From Omphiscola glabra (lineage: Eukaryota; Mollusca; Gastropoda; Lymnaeidae): DNA of 64,000 nucleotides. The DNA is taken from assembly GCA_964017045.1 (NCBI GenBank), contig OZ024801.1, positions 28,492,049 to 28,556,048 of the forward strand, written 5' to 3'. Both the position numbers and the translations under genes were made by a program. Below, one piece after another: positions 22,220 to 34,499 of the stretch (the stretch's first letter is position 1; the number at the start of each line of letters is the position of its first letter). Under the pieces are notes generated by a model. It did not search any database, was not told the DNA's origin, and saw only the letters and a list, made by a program, of their open reading frames with translations.

Positions 22220-23824
22220 AAAAATAAACCCTCTGACGAACGCTGAAATCAAGAGAAAGTAAAAATGAATCTACATCTTAAAGCTTCGAAACTTAGCTAA
22301 CAATGTTGGTATGATAGGAGGTCATCTCGATCTCCAATATATTTCATTCTTGAAGACAGGGTTTAGATTCCCTTTTTCTCGCAATCACAATTGTTCATCG
22401 GTCCCATTTTATTCATTGTAAACATTAGTAGCAGGACAGGGAAGGACGGAGACAGAAATTTTTTATAGTGAGTGATGACCATACTAGGCAAGACCAGTTA
22501 CCAACGCGCTGAAAAATGACCAGAGGTTTAGCGACCTAAGAAATGAAGTACAGGTTTACACCGATATCCTAAATTCGCTAACAATAATTTTAAATCTTAC
22601 ATAAAATTAATAGAGACTTAAGTCCAGAATTCATAAATTATCGTCGTAGCTTAATAGGTAAACACTCTACAAACTAGAAAATGAGTATGGAAACAAAGGT
22701 GGCTGATTCCAATGCCTAAAAGCATTATTAGTTGGGTGTTCAAAACGCGAAATTTCTTCACATACTCGGTAGAAATTATATCACCAAGTTTATTTGCAGT
22801 GATTGTTTTTTTCGTGCGTTTCTGTCACTTGTTTTTTAGAACTCATCTTAAAATCAATTATTACAATGTTTCAAAATCTGAATAGTATATTTCGTTGTTT
22901 TTTTTTTTTACTTGTCATCGAAGTTAAAAAGTCGAAAACGGACATTTTCGGATACTGATACCTATTCGTTTTTTACCATAGCTTTTGAATTTCCAAATTT
23001 TTGCTGGTGAAGCTTTGTGCCAGAACGAAAAACGACAGTATCTCTATATGTGTTGGTACATACTAAATAAACGTAAAATCTGTCTTACCATATGGAGTGA
23101 AGACCTGAATGATCCCTTTAACGAACATAATTGAAATAGCGACACTTTCAGCCCTTGGCGTAGAGAAGATTGACGGGTTATAAAGGGCCAAAACACACAC
23201 AAAAATGGAGAGCTGCAGGAGATTACCGAGCGAAAACCTGCTGAAATATGGCCACGTATCTGTAACACTGAGTTCCTCTCGTCATATTCGTTATATGCGT
23301 TCATGCGTCGTTATCTCCTTAAAACTGAACACAAGTCCTATTCCGAGAACAGCGTAGAGTTCACTCAAAGTCATTTATCTTCTGGTCCTAAAGTATATTC
23401 AAACACATGTATAGCGCAGCGCGCTCGAGGAATGCAATCAGCATTAAATTTACTCCCGGCTGAGACATCCGCCACAAAACAGATGGCACGTGCTCAAAGA
23501 CGGTAGAGATGCTACGTCACAGATACATAAAATCACGTCACGAATACGGCCCAAGCCCCCACGGTGCCAAAGACGTTCATCGGCGATTTGAGTACTAAAG
23601 CCACACCGCGCCACAATAAAACAAGAAGCACACACGTTGCGCAATTATAACAAGTCAATACCCATGCTTGGAAAAGGTATTTTCCAAAGGTATTGAAACT
23701 GGATCGGTCAAAGGCTATTGGTTTAAAATACATTGATTACTTCCAAAGTACGCACATAAGCTGTTATTCAATCAATTGTAAAAATATTTCCAAGTATCGA
23801 ACTTAAGATGAAGTTGTGAAGCCA
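22220..23824. other. Intergenic DNA, no gene seen
   Basis: About 1.6 kb of AT-rich sequence. Open frames near 23.0-23.7 kb are short, overlap on both strands and show no motif. Confidence 0.5.
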
Positions 23825-24205
23825 TGATAAGACATGTTTAGCCGCGATAAGATATGTTTAGCCGCGATAAGATATGTTTAGCCGCGATAAGATATGTTTA
23901 GCTACGATAAGAAATGTTTAGCCGCGATAAGAAATGTTTAGCCACGATAAGAAATGTTTAGCCGCGATAAGAAATGTTTAGCCGCGATAAGATATGTTTA
24001 GCTACGATAAGAAATGTTTAGCCACGATAAGAAATGTTTAGCCGCGATAAGAAATGTTTAGCCGCGATAAGATATGTTTAGCCGCGATAAGATATGTTTA
24101 GCCGCGATAAGAAATGTTTAGCCGCGATAAGAAATGTTTAGCCGCGATAAGAAATGTTTAGCCGCGATAAGAAATGTTTAGCCGCGATAAGAAATGTTTT
24201 GCCGC
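23825..24205. repeat. 20-bp satellite, ~19 copies
   Basis: Very regular units of gccgcgataagaaatgttta, with a gatatg variant and rarer gctacg or gccacg variants interspersed. Homogeneity suggests recent expansion. Confidence 0.96.
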
Positions 24206-24426
24206 GATAAGAAGTGCTTAGCATCATGATCTGTAAAACGAAAACAAACAACAAAGAAAAAAAAATCCAGAAATCCATTGACCTATTTCATGTGTTTACT
24301 TTTCACGATCCACTTACTTTTTCATGTGAACAAAGTGTGTCAAGTCTTACATATTTTTTTGTTACGTTATGCAACAAGAATTATTCTGTTCCAAAACAAA
24401 TTTTCAGTAATAAGGTTCCTCTAACT

Positions 24427-24634
24427 CGGTGGTCCCCAACCTGGGCTCGGCGAAGCCCCTAGAGACTCCGCGTGCACTTCTCAATGGCCGCTCTCGGCCG
24501 CTCCATTCACCGGTAACATCACTCTTAAACACCAATTATTTGTTAAACATAGGGGTATGAGTAAGGGAATAACTCACCGTCGAAAGTTATTCTAAAAAAG
24601 GTGGTCCGCGAGTCAATAACTTTGGGAACTACAG
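24427..24634. mobile_element. hAT-like MITE (cggtggtccccaacc type)
   Basis: The ends cggtggtccccaacctggg and tttgggaactacag are imperfect inverted repeats. Flanks ctctaact and gtctaaca share tctaac. It is distinct in sequence from the SPIN-like copies. Confidence 0.7.
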
Positions 24635-24867
24635 GTCTAACATCTCGCATCGTGACACAAAGAATGACGTACTTAGATCAAATTTTAACCTGCCAGCGAG
24701 CGATGCCGGGCAACTCTAAATATTATGACTTTTTTTTTAAACTGCAAGGAGAAATTATGCATTTCCATTAACGAATATATTATTTAATATTCTTTGTTGC
24801 ACCTAGAGTTAATCTTGTCTCACTACTGCTCAAGTGACAGAATTTTGATTTGAATTTAAATCAACGG

Positions 24868-25056
24868 AGACGGTTCTCAACATGTGGGTTGCGATCCCCC
24901 TTTGGGGGCGTTAAACGACCCTTACACAGGGGTCGCCTAAGACCATCGGGGAAACACATATGTATGAAGTAGCGACGAAGATGAATGTATGGTTGGGGCT
25001 CACCACAACACAACTGTTTTAAAGGGTCTCGGCACTGGGAAGGCTGAGAACCACTG
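24868..25056 (+). mobile_element. SPIN-like hAT MITE, copy D
   Basis: Contains cggttctcaacatgtgggtt at one end and gaaggctgagaaccactg at the other. It is flanked by an exact 8-bp target duplication, atcaacgg, at 24860-24867 and 25057-25064. Confidence 0.9.
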
Positions 25057-25239
25057 ATCAACGGTAAGAAAACTTAACAACAACAAAGATTGATATACGG
25101 GATTTAGGGCGGGGGGGGGGGCCACTGATAAATCTTTTCTACTGTAATCATATCACTATATGCTAGCTATTTTTTTTTTAAATTTTAGTAGTGGCGACGA
25201 ACGGTCGATAACTCAGGCGTTTAATTGTTATTTACTAAA

Positions 25240-27165
25240 GCAGGAGTTATCTGCCAGCATACCAACAGTTAAGGAGTTATCTGCCACCATACCAACAGTT
25301 CAGGCGTTATCTGCTACCATACCAACAGTTAAGGAGTTATCTGCCACCATACCAACAGTTAAGGAGTTATCTGCCACCATACCAACAGTTAAGGAGTTAT
25401 CTGCCACCGTACCAACAGTTAAGGAGTTATCTGCTACGGTACCAACAGTTAAGGAGTTATCTGCCACCATACCAACAGTTAAGGAGTTATCTGCCACCAT
25501 ACCAACAGTTAAGGAGTTATCTGCCACCATACCAACAGTTCAGGCGTTATCTGCTACCATACCAACAGTTAAGGAGTTATCTGCCACCATACCAACAGTT
25601 AAGGAGTTATCTGCCACCATACCAACAGTTAAGGAGTTATCTGCCACCGTACCAACAGTTAAGGAGTTATCTGCTACGGTACCAACAGTTAAGGAGTTAT
25701 CTGCCACCATACCAACAGTTAAGGAGTTATCTGCCACCATACCAACAGTTAAGGAGTTATCTGCCACCATACCAACAGTTAAGGAGTTATCTGCCACCAT
25801 ACCAACAGTTAAGGAGTTATCTGCCACCATACCAACAGTTAAGGAGTTATCTGCCACCATACCAACAGTTAAGGAGTTATCTGCCACCATACCAACAGTT
25901 AAGGAGTTATCTGCCACCGTACCAACAGTTCAGGCGTTATCTGCTACCATACCAACAGTTAAGGAGTTATCTGCCACCATATGAAGAGTTAAGGAGTAAC
26001 GGTTACCATACCAACAGTTAAGGAGTTATCTGTTACCATACCAACAGTTAAGGAGTTATCGGTTACCATACCAACAGTTAAGGAGTTATCGGTTACCGTA
26101 CCAACAGTTAAGGAGTTATCGGTTACCATACCAACAGTTAAGGAGTTATCTGCAACCGTACCAACAGTTAAGGAGTTATCTGCAACCGTACCAACAGTTA
26201 AGGAGTTATCGGTTACCATACCAACAGTTAAGGAGTTATCTGCAACCGTACCAACAGTTAAGGAGTTATCGGTTACCATACCAACAGTTAAGGCGTTATC
26301 TGCCACCATACCAACAGTTAAGGAGTTATCTGCCACCGTACCAACAGTTAAGGAGTTATCTGCCATCATACCAACAGTTAAGGAGTTATCTGCAACCGTA
26401 CCAACAGTTAAGGAGTTATCTGCCACCGTACCAACAGTTAAGGAGTTATCTGCCACCATACCAACAGTTAAGGACTTATCTGCCACCATACCAACAGTTA
26501 AGGAGTTATCTGCCAGCATACCAACCGTTAAAGAGTTATCTGCCACCATACCAACAGTTAAGGAGTTATCTGCCAGCATACCAACCGTTAAAGAGTTATC
26601 TGCCACCATATGAATAGTTCAGGCGTTATCTGCTACCATACCAACAGTTAAGGAGTTATCGGTTACCATACCAACAGTTAAGGAGTTATCTGCCACCGTA
26701 CCAACAGTTAAGGAGTTATCTGCTACCATACCAACAGTTAAGGAGTCATCTGCTACTATACCAACAGTTAAGGAGTTATCTGCCACCATATGAACAGTTC
26801 AGGCGTTTTCTGCTACCATACCAACAGTTAAGGAGTTATCGGTTATCATACCAACAGTTAAGGAGTTATCGGTTACCATTCCAACAGTTAAGGAGTTATC
26901 GGTTACCATACCAACAGTTAAGGCGTTATCTGCCACCATACCAACAGTTAAGGAGTTATCTGCCACCGTACCAACAGTTAAGGAGTTATCTGCTACCATA
27001 CCAACAGTTAAGGAGTTATCTGCCACCATATGAACAGTTCAGGCGTTTTCTGCCACCATACCAACAGTTAAGGAGTTATCTGCCACCATACCAACAGTTA
27101 AGGAGTTATCTGCTACCATACCAACAGTTAAGGAGTTATCTGCTACCATACCAACAGTTAAGATT
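25240..27165. repeat. 30-bp satellite array, ~64 copies, open on both strands
   Basis: Units of accaacagttaaggagttat then ctgccaccat. With a period divisible by three and no stop in several frames, plus-strand (ELSATIPTVK) and minus-strand (DNSLTVGMVA) frames are both open for hundreds of codons. A one-base-short unit near 25981-26010 shifts the phase and breaks all frames, which argues against coding. Variants (caggcg, ggttacc, ccgta) recur at multi-unit spacing, for example 240 bp between 25292 and 25532, showing higher-order duplication. Confidence 0.96.
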
Positions 27166-28261
27166 CGAAGAGCAAAAATTAAGTGACAAGCACCAAAGTG
27201 CACTTTCTCTGCATGCGTCATTTTCAGGCCAAGCACCGCTGGTTGTTTAAACTACAGTTCTCCCCGCCCGTAGGCTTTATAGTGTTGATCATTTCTTCCC
27301 CACACCTTCAACCCCCACACCCCCATGTACGTGTGCCGTGTAGAGATGATCCAAGGTTTTGTGCCGGCGACGCCACTGTGAATTGCCCGCAGGCGACGCC
27401 CCCTGACTCTTGAACTCTGTCGACCTAGATCGTCTTGATGAAGCGCCGTGTGACTCTTCAAGAAAGACTGACGCGCTTAGATCAATACTGCGTCATCCGC
27501 GAGAGATAATGTACTTAAACGTTAAGCAGGTGAACTAAATACTTCAGTTAATGCAAGCCTGGAGAGTTTGTTTGAAATTCAATAAGGAGGTTTTGAGGTC
27601 ATTTTATTTACCTTTCACTTAGACCACGATCACTTCACTTTCGTACAGAGCGGATTTTAATGGAACTGAAGTTCAATTATTGTTTCCAATAATTTCATAG
27701 AATAGAAATCTATTTTTTCTGAAGAGCACACTCGATTATAAATTCTGAAGCACTCGACGAAAAAAACCTACCAAAAAATATATTGCCCGTGAAGTGATAA
27801 AACATCTCAACATCATTCAAAAAATTGTCTGTACAAAAAAATCTATACATAAACATCGCTTAGCGTAATGACATTAGCCTGCCTGAAAGGGTTCCACTCA
27901 ATATATTATGAAGTGTCCGCCAGAAATTGTATCTTAAATCAACTTAGTTGCTTTCAATACAAATTTGTTCCGGGTTGAGGGACACTGAGTGTGTGTGTGG
28001 GGGGGGGGGGGAGCATTTCACATCTTTGGGTGGGCAGAGCCTTCGGTGGAGGGAAAGGGGTCGGAAAGAGACAGTTGACTTTCTCCAGGCTCCCTCCTCC
28101 CCCCCCACCCCATTTTTTTCTTAAAGAAATGCCTTAAGGAAACACTGCAAAGTATAAATACTTTAAAAAATACCGATGTACGTGAACTGCGTGAACAGCT
28201 GGTGGTAGACGTGCGACTTAAAATCGGGAGCAGCCTTTTTATTTAAAAAAAAGAAAACCGA
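27166..28261. other. Intergenic DNA
   Basis: No gene recognised. A poly-G run lies near 28001-28011. Confidence 0.5.
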
Positions 28262-28475
28262 TATGGTGTTTAGTATTGATCGCTGTATCTGCATTCACCT
28301 TAAAACAATAGAGTCGTAAAACGTATTGATCGCTGTATCTGCATTCACCTTAAAACTATAGAGTCGTAAAACGTATTGATCGCTGTATCTGCATTCACCT
28401 TAAAACAATAGAGTCGTAAAACGTATTGGTCGCTGTATCTGCATTCTCCTTAAAACAATAGAGTGGTAAAACGTA
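28262..28475. repeat. ~52-bp tandem repeat, 4 copies
   Basis: Near-identical units of tattgatcgctgtatctgca then ttcaccttaaaacaatagag then tcgtaaaacg. Confidence 0.93.
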
Positions 28476-28642
28476 TAGAGCATAGCATATATTTTATCGC
28501 CTACACTATTTCAGTAATTTTTTTAATCGTTAAATTTTACCTTTAATACTCTTTTTAAAAAATTTATTAAAATCAGAATCATTTAGCCGGGTTTTTTTGT
28601 TATATATATGAATTATATTTTCGTTTTATTGCTGTACAATTT

Positions 28643-28689
28643 TCCCCCCCCCCCCCCCCCCAAATGGGGGGAAAATTTGGGGGGGGGGT
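28643..28689. repeat. Facing poly-C and poly-G runs
   Basis: A C18-type run followed within about 20 bases by G6 and G10 runs, forming a possible strong hairpin. Run lengths may be unreliable in any assembly. Confidence 0.7.
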
Positions 28690-28767
28690 GTTTACTTTGA
28701 GATGCCTTAAAGAAACAACCATCAACATGCTGGGTTTGCTTTTGTGGTTGACAATATTTCCCACTTG

Positions 28768-28858
28768 TCGGGGCTAGTTAACATTTCGGAGCTAGTTAAC
28801 ATTTCGGGGCTAGTTAACATTTCGGGGCTAGTTAACATTTCGGGGCTAGTTAACATTT
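28768..28858. repeat. 18-bp minisatellite, 5 copies
   Basis: Units of ggggctagttaacatttc. Confidence 0.92.
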
Positions 28859-29039
28859 ACTCGGATTTATAAACAAAAATAATAAAAACAAGGTGTGCGT
28901 AATTATTTGAGATTTTGCTGCGATGCTTTCATCCCTGGTCCCCCCCACCACCCCCCGGGTCCCCTTTCCGAGGGGTTTCTGTGTTTAACTTTAACTTAAT
29001 AATTGAACGCTTTATATATATATTTTTAAAAAAAACAAC

Positions 29040-29888
29040 TAATGAATGAAACACTGCATTGCCTTCTGTGACTGGAAATGGAGAGACTCTTCCTTCGACC
29101 AATTAAAAGGTCTTAAGGACGAGGCAAGGGGATTGCAGACTCCGTGAATAGTTGGAGCTAATGCATTTTCAAATCACATTACTCACTAGCTTTAAACTTT
29201 AAAAAAAATACGTGTGCTTCTTCCAATGCGCTTTCAGTAACATTAAATCAACACTCAGCGAGCTACAAGATTTCTTTTTTAATGATTCAAGAAAACTTTA
29301 AAGATGATTGGGTTCTTTCGAGAGATTATGTTTAGGGGACATATTTGTCCCCTGACGGCAAAACGTTGAGAAATTTAAGAAACAGAAACTTTTAGAGCGT
29401 CATCAATTTAATAACAGACACAATGAATATTAACATGTGCAAAAACTTATTTTGTAAAAAATAATAATAATTTCTCCCAGTATTTCATAAACGGTTTGAA
29501 CCTGGAGAGGGGGATAGGGGGGGGGGGGGAATAAATCAATTATTTTACTTTTCCCAGATGAACTGAAATCTCACAGATTTTTTTTTTAAATTACCATTCT
29601 AGCACGAGTCGAAATTAACAAGTGTGTAAGGATAAATTAAACATATAAATATAATTTTAAAAATAATTACAACAAATTTTGAAACGCAATTTCTATTACA
29701 GACGCGATAAAAGTCACAAAAAAGTAGAAAATAATGTAAAGTTCTTAAAATTCCTTTTTCTAAAAAAAAAAATGTTCATTTTTTTTTACTTTCCACATTT
29801 TAGTATTAAAAATTGTAATCTTGAAATTATTGACAAAAGAAGAAATATTTACTTTTAAACAAATCGAATGCCTACAAATCCCGGTTAA
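29040..29888. other. Intergenic DNA with one perfect short hairpin
   Basis: AT-rich. The only item noted is aggggaca (29334-29341), loop tatt, tgtcccct (29346-29353). It is not followed by a T-run and has no clear role. Confidence 0.4.
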
Positions 29889-30386
29889 GGAACCGTAACT
29901 CTTTACCTCGGTATAAAACTAAAAATTATATCGAAACTCACCCACCCACCCGTTGACTCAAACGCGAAGCAGACGCGACGCAGACGAGATAATTTGACCG
30001 CCAGTGTCAATCCGCGCCCGTCGACCCAGTATTATGGAGCTCGCTCCCACCCTGACCCACAGTTTTTCTCTCCACCTGATCACCAGGTGAACACTGCACG
30101 AGAATCGACTAGAGTGAAAGACTATGCAGTAAGGATAATAACTCCATCCAATGATTTAAATCTCCTGTCCAGATATCAAGGCTCTAATGAAGCCATTCGT
30201 AGCAGATGGGCCATGACGGCCAGGTATCAAGATTCGAATGAAACCATTCGCAGAAGTTGGACAATTTCGGCCAGAAAAAAGGGTTCTAATGAAACCATTC
30301 GTAGCAGATGGACAATGTCGGCCAGAAAAAAACGTTCTAATGAAACCCTTCGTAGCAGATGGGCCATGTCAGCTAGACGGTTCTAA
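29889..30386 (+). CDS. Possible terminal exon with 17-residue repeats (unrecognised)
   Basis: An open frame of about 166 codons without a usable ATG ends with a stop at 30384-30386. The last 68 residues are four 51-bp/17-residue repeats of the type RKKGSNETIRSRWTMSA, ending ARRF. An aataaa signal lies 58 bp after the stop (30444-30449), which suits a last exon reached by splicing. Tribasic RKK/RKR steps between repeats recall processed precursors, but no signal peptide or upstream exon is visible. It may equally be a minisatellite that happens to be open. The repeat is certain; the exon is speculative. Confidence 0.22.
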   Translation, partial: GTVTLYLGIKLKIISKLTHPPVDSNAKQTRRRRDNLTASVNPRPSTQYYGARSHPDPQFFSPPDHQVNTARESTRVKDYAVRIITPSNDLNLLSRYQGSNEAIRSRWAMTARYQDSNETIRRSWTISARKKGSNETIRSRWTMSARKKRSNETLRSRWAMSARRF

Positions 30387-30449
30387 AATGTACACTGCAT
30401 TTATTAGATTAGCCAAGTCAATCAGCAACGAATAGTATGTACAAATAAA

Positions 30450-31445
30450 GTAATTTAGGTTACTGTTGATCCTATATCTTATATACATTACGTTTCTGGT
30501 GTGACTTGTGGACTGCTTCCAAATTTACTGCTTCCTAATCAGCGAATTTGGTATTGAGAGTATATTACAAATAATTCTAAATGTTTGAAAGAAAGTATGG
30601 TTCAATAATGAGTTCAATAGCGCGCAAAAATATAATTCCCGTCATAACGCAACTGCGTTTAGTGATTAATATTTTCTTTTCGGAAAATGAAATCGTCTCA
30701 ATTTAAGTATGGTGTAAAAAATATTCGGTTTAAAAGTGGTTGGGACATCAGAATATTTAATATAGTTCATGGGCGTGAAATAAAAAGTGTGAAGTAACGT
30801 TTCATGGGGGGTAAGGTTGTAGCAAAAATTGGGAATATTAAATGTGCGTTACTTGATTTCATGTTTTGCAAAGTAACTTCAGTAGATAGGAAGTTCGCGC
30901 ATTGCTTACGCAATTGTTTGGCGGGCTATATCTAGTACATGGGAAGTTCACGCATTGCTGCCACCAATGTTTGGCGGGCTATATCTAGTTTTTGTTGTTT
31001 CTGTTCTTGCGATTCGGTTACTGCTGGCGGGGCTATTTTCTTTTATACATGTTACTATTGCATTTTTTTGGGGCCGGGGTGTGGGTCCTAGGTGTTTCTT
31101 TTGTAATTATATTCAAAATGTTATTGCTGTTACTCTTGCTAATTATATTTTAAAATATTTTTATTTGTAAAGCCGTGAACAGCATTTCTTTCGGGCATAT
31201 CTCCAAGGAACCAAAGAAATTTAGCCACGGCGATATAAATGATTATCGAGTGTGGGTATTCACTAGTAATTGTTGCGCACCGAATGTTGTCTTTTATTGT
31301 GCGCGGTGTGTTAAGAGGTTAGTTAGTTAAGGAACACCTTCCGCGCCTTAATCTGGTGACGTAAATTTATTGTAATTATGACTGTAGTGTCTAGACTGTC
31401 CTCGGCGTACATGTTAGGGTTCAACAGTAGTTGAAAGAACCTTGT
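30450..31445. other. Intergenic DNA
   Basis: No gene recognised. A local direct repeat involving gtttggcgggctatatctag recurs at about 30915 and 30968. Confidence 0.5.
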
Positions 31446-31450
31446 AGTGC

Positions 31451-31545
31451 AGGCCTGCACAACATACGGCCCGCGGGCCGCATGCGGACCCGCCAGTACC
31501 CACTTTCGGCCCGCGAAGAAACGAAATATTATTTATTTGACGCAT
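31451..31545 (+). mobile_element. One end of a hAT-like element
   Basis: The sequence caggcctgcacaacatacgg then cccgcgggccgcatgcgg resembles the terminus of a known hAT MITE type. A matching right end was not found, so this is a fragment or an undetected longer element. Confidence 0.45.
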
Positions 31546-31576
31546 AATTGGATCATGTAAACTGAAAATAAAATTA

Positions 31577-31645
31577 AACCAAACTTCCGTGCGATCAAAC
31601 TTCCGTGCGACCAAACTTCCGTGCGATCAAACTTCCGTCGATCAA
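31577..31645. repeat. ~16-bp minisatellite, 4 copies
   Basis: Units of gatcaaacttccgtgc. Confidence 0.85.
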
Positions 31646-31941
31646 TTTTCCTTCGACGATATTTCTTTCAAACAAATTTCCGGATACATGTGTTTTATTT
31701 AATGTACATCCTGGTATGTATGTTTTCTATTTTAAAGTTTACAATTGCTCATGGAAAAGGACTTGTGTTCAATTCGGTGTGATTACGACGCATGAACGTT
31801 TTAGGGATATGTGATAATAATTCCGATTATTTAAGGAGAGTCTAGTACTCTAGTTAAAGCTTACGGTTCTACGTATTTGCAATCTTATTATTGAAAAACT
31901 GCCAAACTACCTCTCCGTCGATATTAAGGGATGTAAAGTAT

Positions 31942-32245
31942 ACTGGGTGGCCGAGTGGTCTAAACTGAGCAAATCTCAAGTTGATGGTCTGGAGTTCAAT
32001 CCCCACCAAATCCCAGTCAAGCAAACACACCACCAGCACCCCGGGTGGATGGGACTCGCTAACCTTGGAAGGCAACTCATCTAAGGGAAGGAAACTCTGA
32101 ATTCAAACCCGGCGATGGAGTCCCGATAGGCGGATAACATTGGCACAATGAAACATTCCGGCAACTCCCGGGTGGATGGGACTCATCTAAGAGAAGGCAA
32201 ACTTTGAATTCAAACCAGGAGCCATTAAAAGATCAAGGGAAATTG
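31942..32245 (+). mobile_element. tRNA-derived SINE, copy 1
   Basis: The head has a pol III A box, tggccgagtgg (31948-31958), and a B box, gagttcaatcc (31992-32002), spaced as in a tRNA. A family-specific body follows (tggatgggactcgctaacct and atctaagggaaggaaactct). Part of the body is repeated at 32165-32220. The body also occurs at 34150-34398 without the tRNA head. It is not a functional tRNA gene, since no acceptor stem closes the fold. Confidence 0.75.
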
Positions 32246-32379
32246 TTTGTTAGTTTGTTCGTTTCTTGTTTTTTTTTGAACGCGTGAATTAGTTCCCTAA
32301 TTAGTTATTGATTTATTAATTAAAGAATTATTCAGCTGCCTAACGAGCGATCCATTTAAAATCACTGAATTAATTACCT

Positions 32380-33115
32380 GACTCAAGATTCAGTTACCAA
32401 ACGGGTAAGTAGGTCTCCTAACGAATGAACTAGATACCTAAAGAGCGAACTAGTTAATTAACTAGTGAACTAGCTACTTAATGAGTGATCTAGTTACCTA
32501 ACTCATGATTCGGTTACTTAACGTGTGAACTACTTATTAGTGATTTCGTCACAAACTGTTTACCTAATGAGTGAGTCAGTTACCTAACTGGTTATGCTGT
32601 CATCAAAATAGTGAACCAGTTACCTAATTAGTGATTCAGTTACCTCAACAGTTATTGAGTTACATAACGGATGATCTAGTTACCTAACTAGTGATTCAGT
32701 TACCTACAAAAATTATCAATTTACCTAACTAGTTATTTATGTACTCACTTGTGATTCAGTTACATGACTGCTAATTTCATCACCTAAATAGCGATTCAAT
32801 TACCTAACTCGTGATTCAGTTACATAATAAGTGAACCAGTTACCTAATTAGTGATTCAGTTACATAATAAGTGAACTAGTTACCTCACTAGTGATTCAGT
32901 CATCTAACGAGTGATTCGGTCACCTAAGCCGTGAACCAGTTACCTAATTAGTGATTCCATCACCCAATGGGTTAACTAGTAACCTTGTTGGTGATTACGT
33001 TACCTAACTAGTGATCCAGTTGCATGACTCATGTTTAATTTACCTAACTAGTGTTTCATTAACCCAACTAGTGATTCAGTTACCTAACGAGTAAGCTAGT
33101 CATCTAACTATTGAT
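32380..33115. repeat. Degenerate 20-bp satellite, ~36 copies
   Basis: Units of gttacctaactagtgattca. Divergence is high (many units differ at 3-6 positions), so this array is older than those at 23.8 or 25.2 kb. Confidence 0.9.
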
Positions 33116-33354
33116 TCTTTCGCACAATGACTGATGGCATTTTAAACTTTAAACATTTTATCCTTTATAGTGATATTTTCATATAATTATAATTTGTTGT
33201 AGGTATAAACTCTTATCTCTTGGGAACTTCGGTGCTTGAATTCTATGCAATCTCTTTAAGATATTTTTGGGATTCTTCTGACGGACGCATTCACTGATTA
33301 TTATTGGAAGGGTTTTATAAGAAGGGGAAAGGGACACGAGCTGCAGTAAATAAT

Positions 33355-33404
33355 ATCATATCACTGATGTGATCATAATTTCATATCACTGATGTGATCA
33401 TAAT
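33355..33404. repeat. 25-bp direct repeat, 2 copies
   Basis: Two copies of catatcactgatgtgatcat then aattt/c, each containing the inverted repeat atcac-tgat-gtgat. Confidence 0.85.
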
Positions 33405-33476
33405 TCTGCTTTTTTTTTTTAATATACCAAAAATCTAAACAGTACGAAAATCAAAAGCTTATTAAAAGGCTTAGAT

Positions 33477-33673
33477 CAGTAACTCTCAACCTTCCAAGTG
33501 CCGCGACCCCTTAACGCAGTTCCTCCTGTTGTGGAGACCTCCAAACACAAAATTATTTTCGTTGCTTCTTCATAACTGTAGAGTATATGTGTTTTCCAAT
33601 TGTCTTAGGCGACCCCTGGGAAAGGGTGGTTCGACCCCCAACGGGGTCGCGACCCACAGGTTGAGAACCGCTG
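33477..33673 (-). mobile_element. SPIN-like hAT MITE, copy E
   Basis: Same orientation and block order as copy A. The 8-bp duplication is gcttagat (33469-33476) and gctaagat (33674-33681), with one mismatch. Confidence 0.9.
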
Positions 33674-33949
33674 GCTAAGATTAACTTCTGCTTATAATTA
33701 TACAATCTAGGTTTTAGTGAGGACGGATATTGACCACACGAAATGCCTAACTGCTAGGCATCAGACAGTGCTTTGCAACAAGACAAGTATAGTCCGATTC
33801 TTTACAACGTATGTTATCGATGTTTAATATAATTGGTGGTCGTAGTAGATCGATCAATGTGTGAGGTCACTTCTAAGGTGACCAGTGGATCTTCCAGGCC
33901 TTTTTCTTCGTGGCTTCTCTTGGCCCGGAACGAACGTGAGCTTCTCCGT

Positions 33950-34155
33950 TGTAGCGAGTGGGATGGACTCCCCAACGGTATGGTATGTGTGTAGAGTCCT
34001 GGAAACTCGCAGTCCAAACTTATGCAGGCTTACGGTTTGGGATACGGATATGGTAGAGCTGGAAGAAAAAAGGGGGGGGGGGATTCCTCGGAATCAGGGC
34101 TTAAAAACGTGTCCTCCATCCCGCTGCTAAGGTGCAGTGGTTTCTTGCAATATGG
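33950..34155 (+). repeat. Dispersed repeat flanking the 19-bp array, left copy
   Basis: Shares gtagagtcctggaaactcgc-like sequence, then a tatgcaggct / ggtttgggatacggatatg segment and a terminal tttcttgcaata block, with 36045-36235. The two copies lie in the same orientation on either side of the 19-bp array. The family is unknown. Confidence 0.6.
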
Positions 34156-34398
34156 GATGGGACTCGTTAACCTTGGACGGCAACTCATCTAAGAGAAGGT
34201 AACTCTGAATTCAAACCCGGAGATGGAGTCCCGATAGGCGGATAACATGGATACAATGAAACATTCCGGCAACTCCTGCGACGCCCCTGTTGGGAACCAG
34301 CTAATAATCCTATAAGAATAATCCCAGGCCTTGTGGATTTCGTCCTGCGAATTCCATACAATCGTCACCTTGTGACGGACAAATGCCAGCAAAAAAAA
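34150..34398 (+). mobile_element. SINE body, copy 2, without tRNA head
   Basis: Matches the body of the SINE at 31942 (gatgggactcgttaaccttg, then ctctgaattcaaacccgg, then gataggcggataacat). It continues to a 3' part ending gacggacaaatgccagc plus an A-rich tail at 34392-34400. Confidence 0.75.
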
Positions 34399-34499
34399 TA
34401 TTTATATAATGAATGATCTTGGATGATCTTGGATGATCTTGGATGATCGATTAATTATATGGTAACTTCTATGCTGGAAGCGTGGCCTCCTCTCCTCGC

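Noticed and set aside
23825..24205. CRISPR-like regular array
   Set aside because: Units are contiguous with no unique spacers, and the window is eukaryotic.
25160..27236. Repeat proteins encoded by the 30-bp array on both strands
   Set aside because: Both strands are open at once, a short unit breaks every frame, and the start codons lie in repeat or unrelated sequence.
31942..32014. Functional tRNA gene
   Set aside because: A and B boxes are present, but no acceptor stem pairs and the sequence continues into a repeated SINE body.
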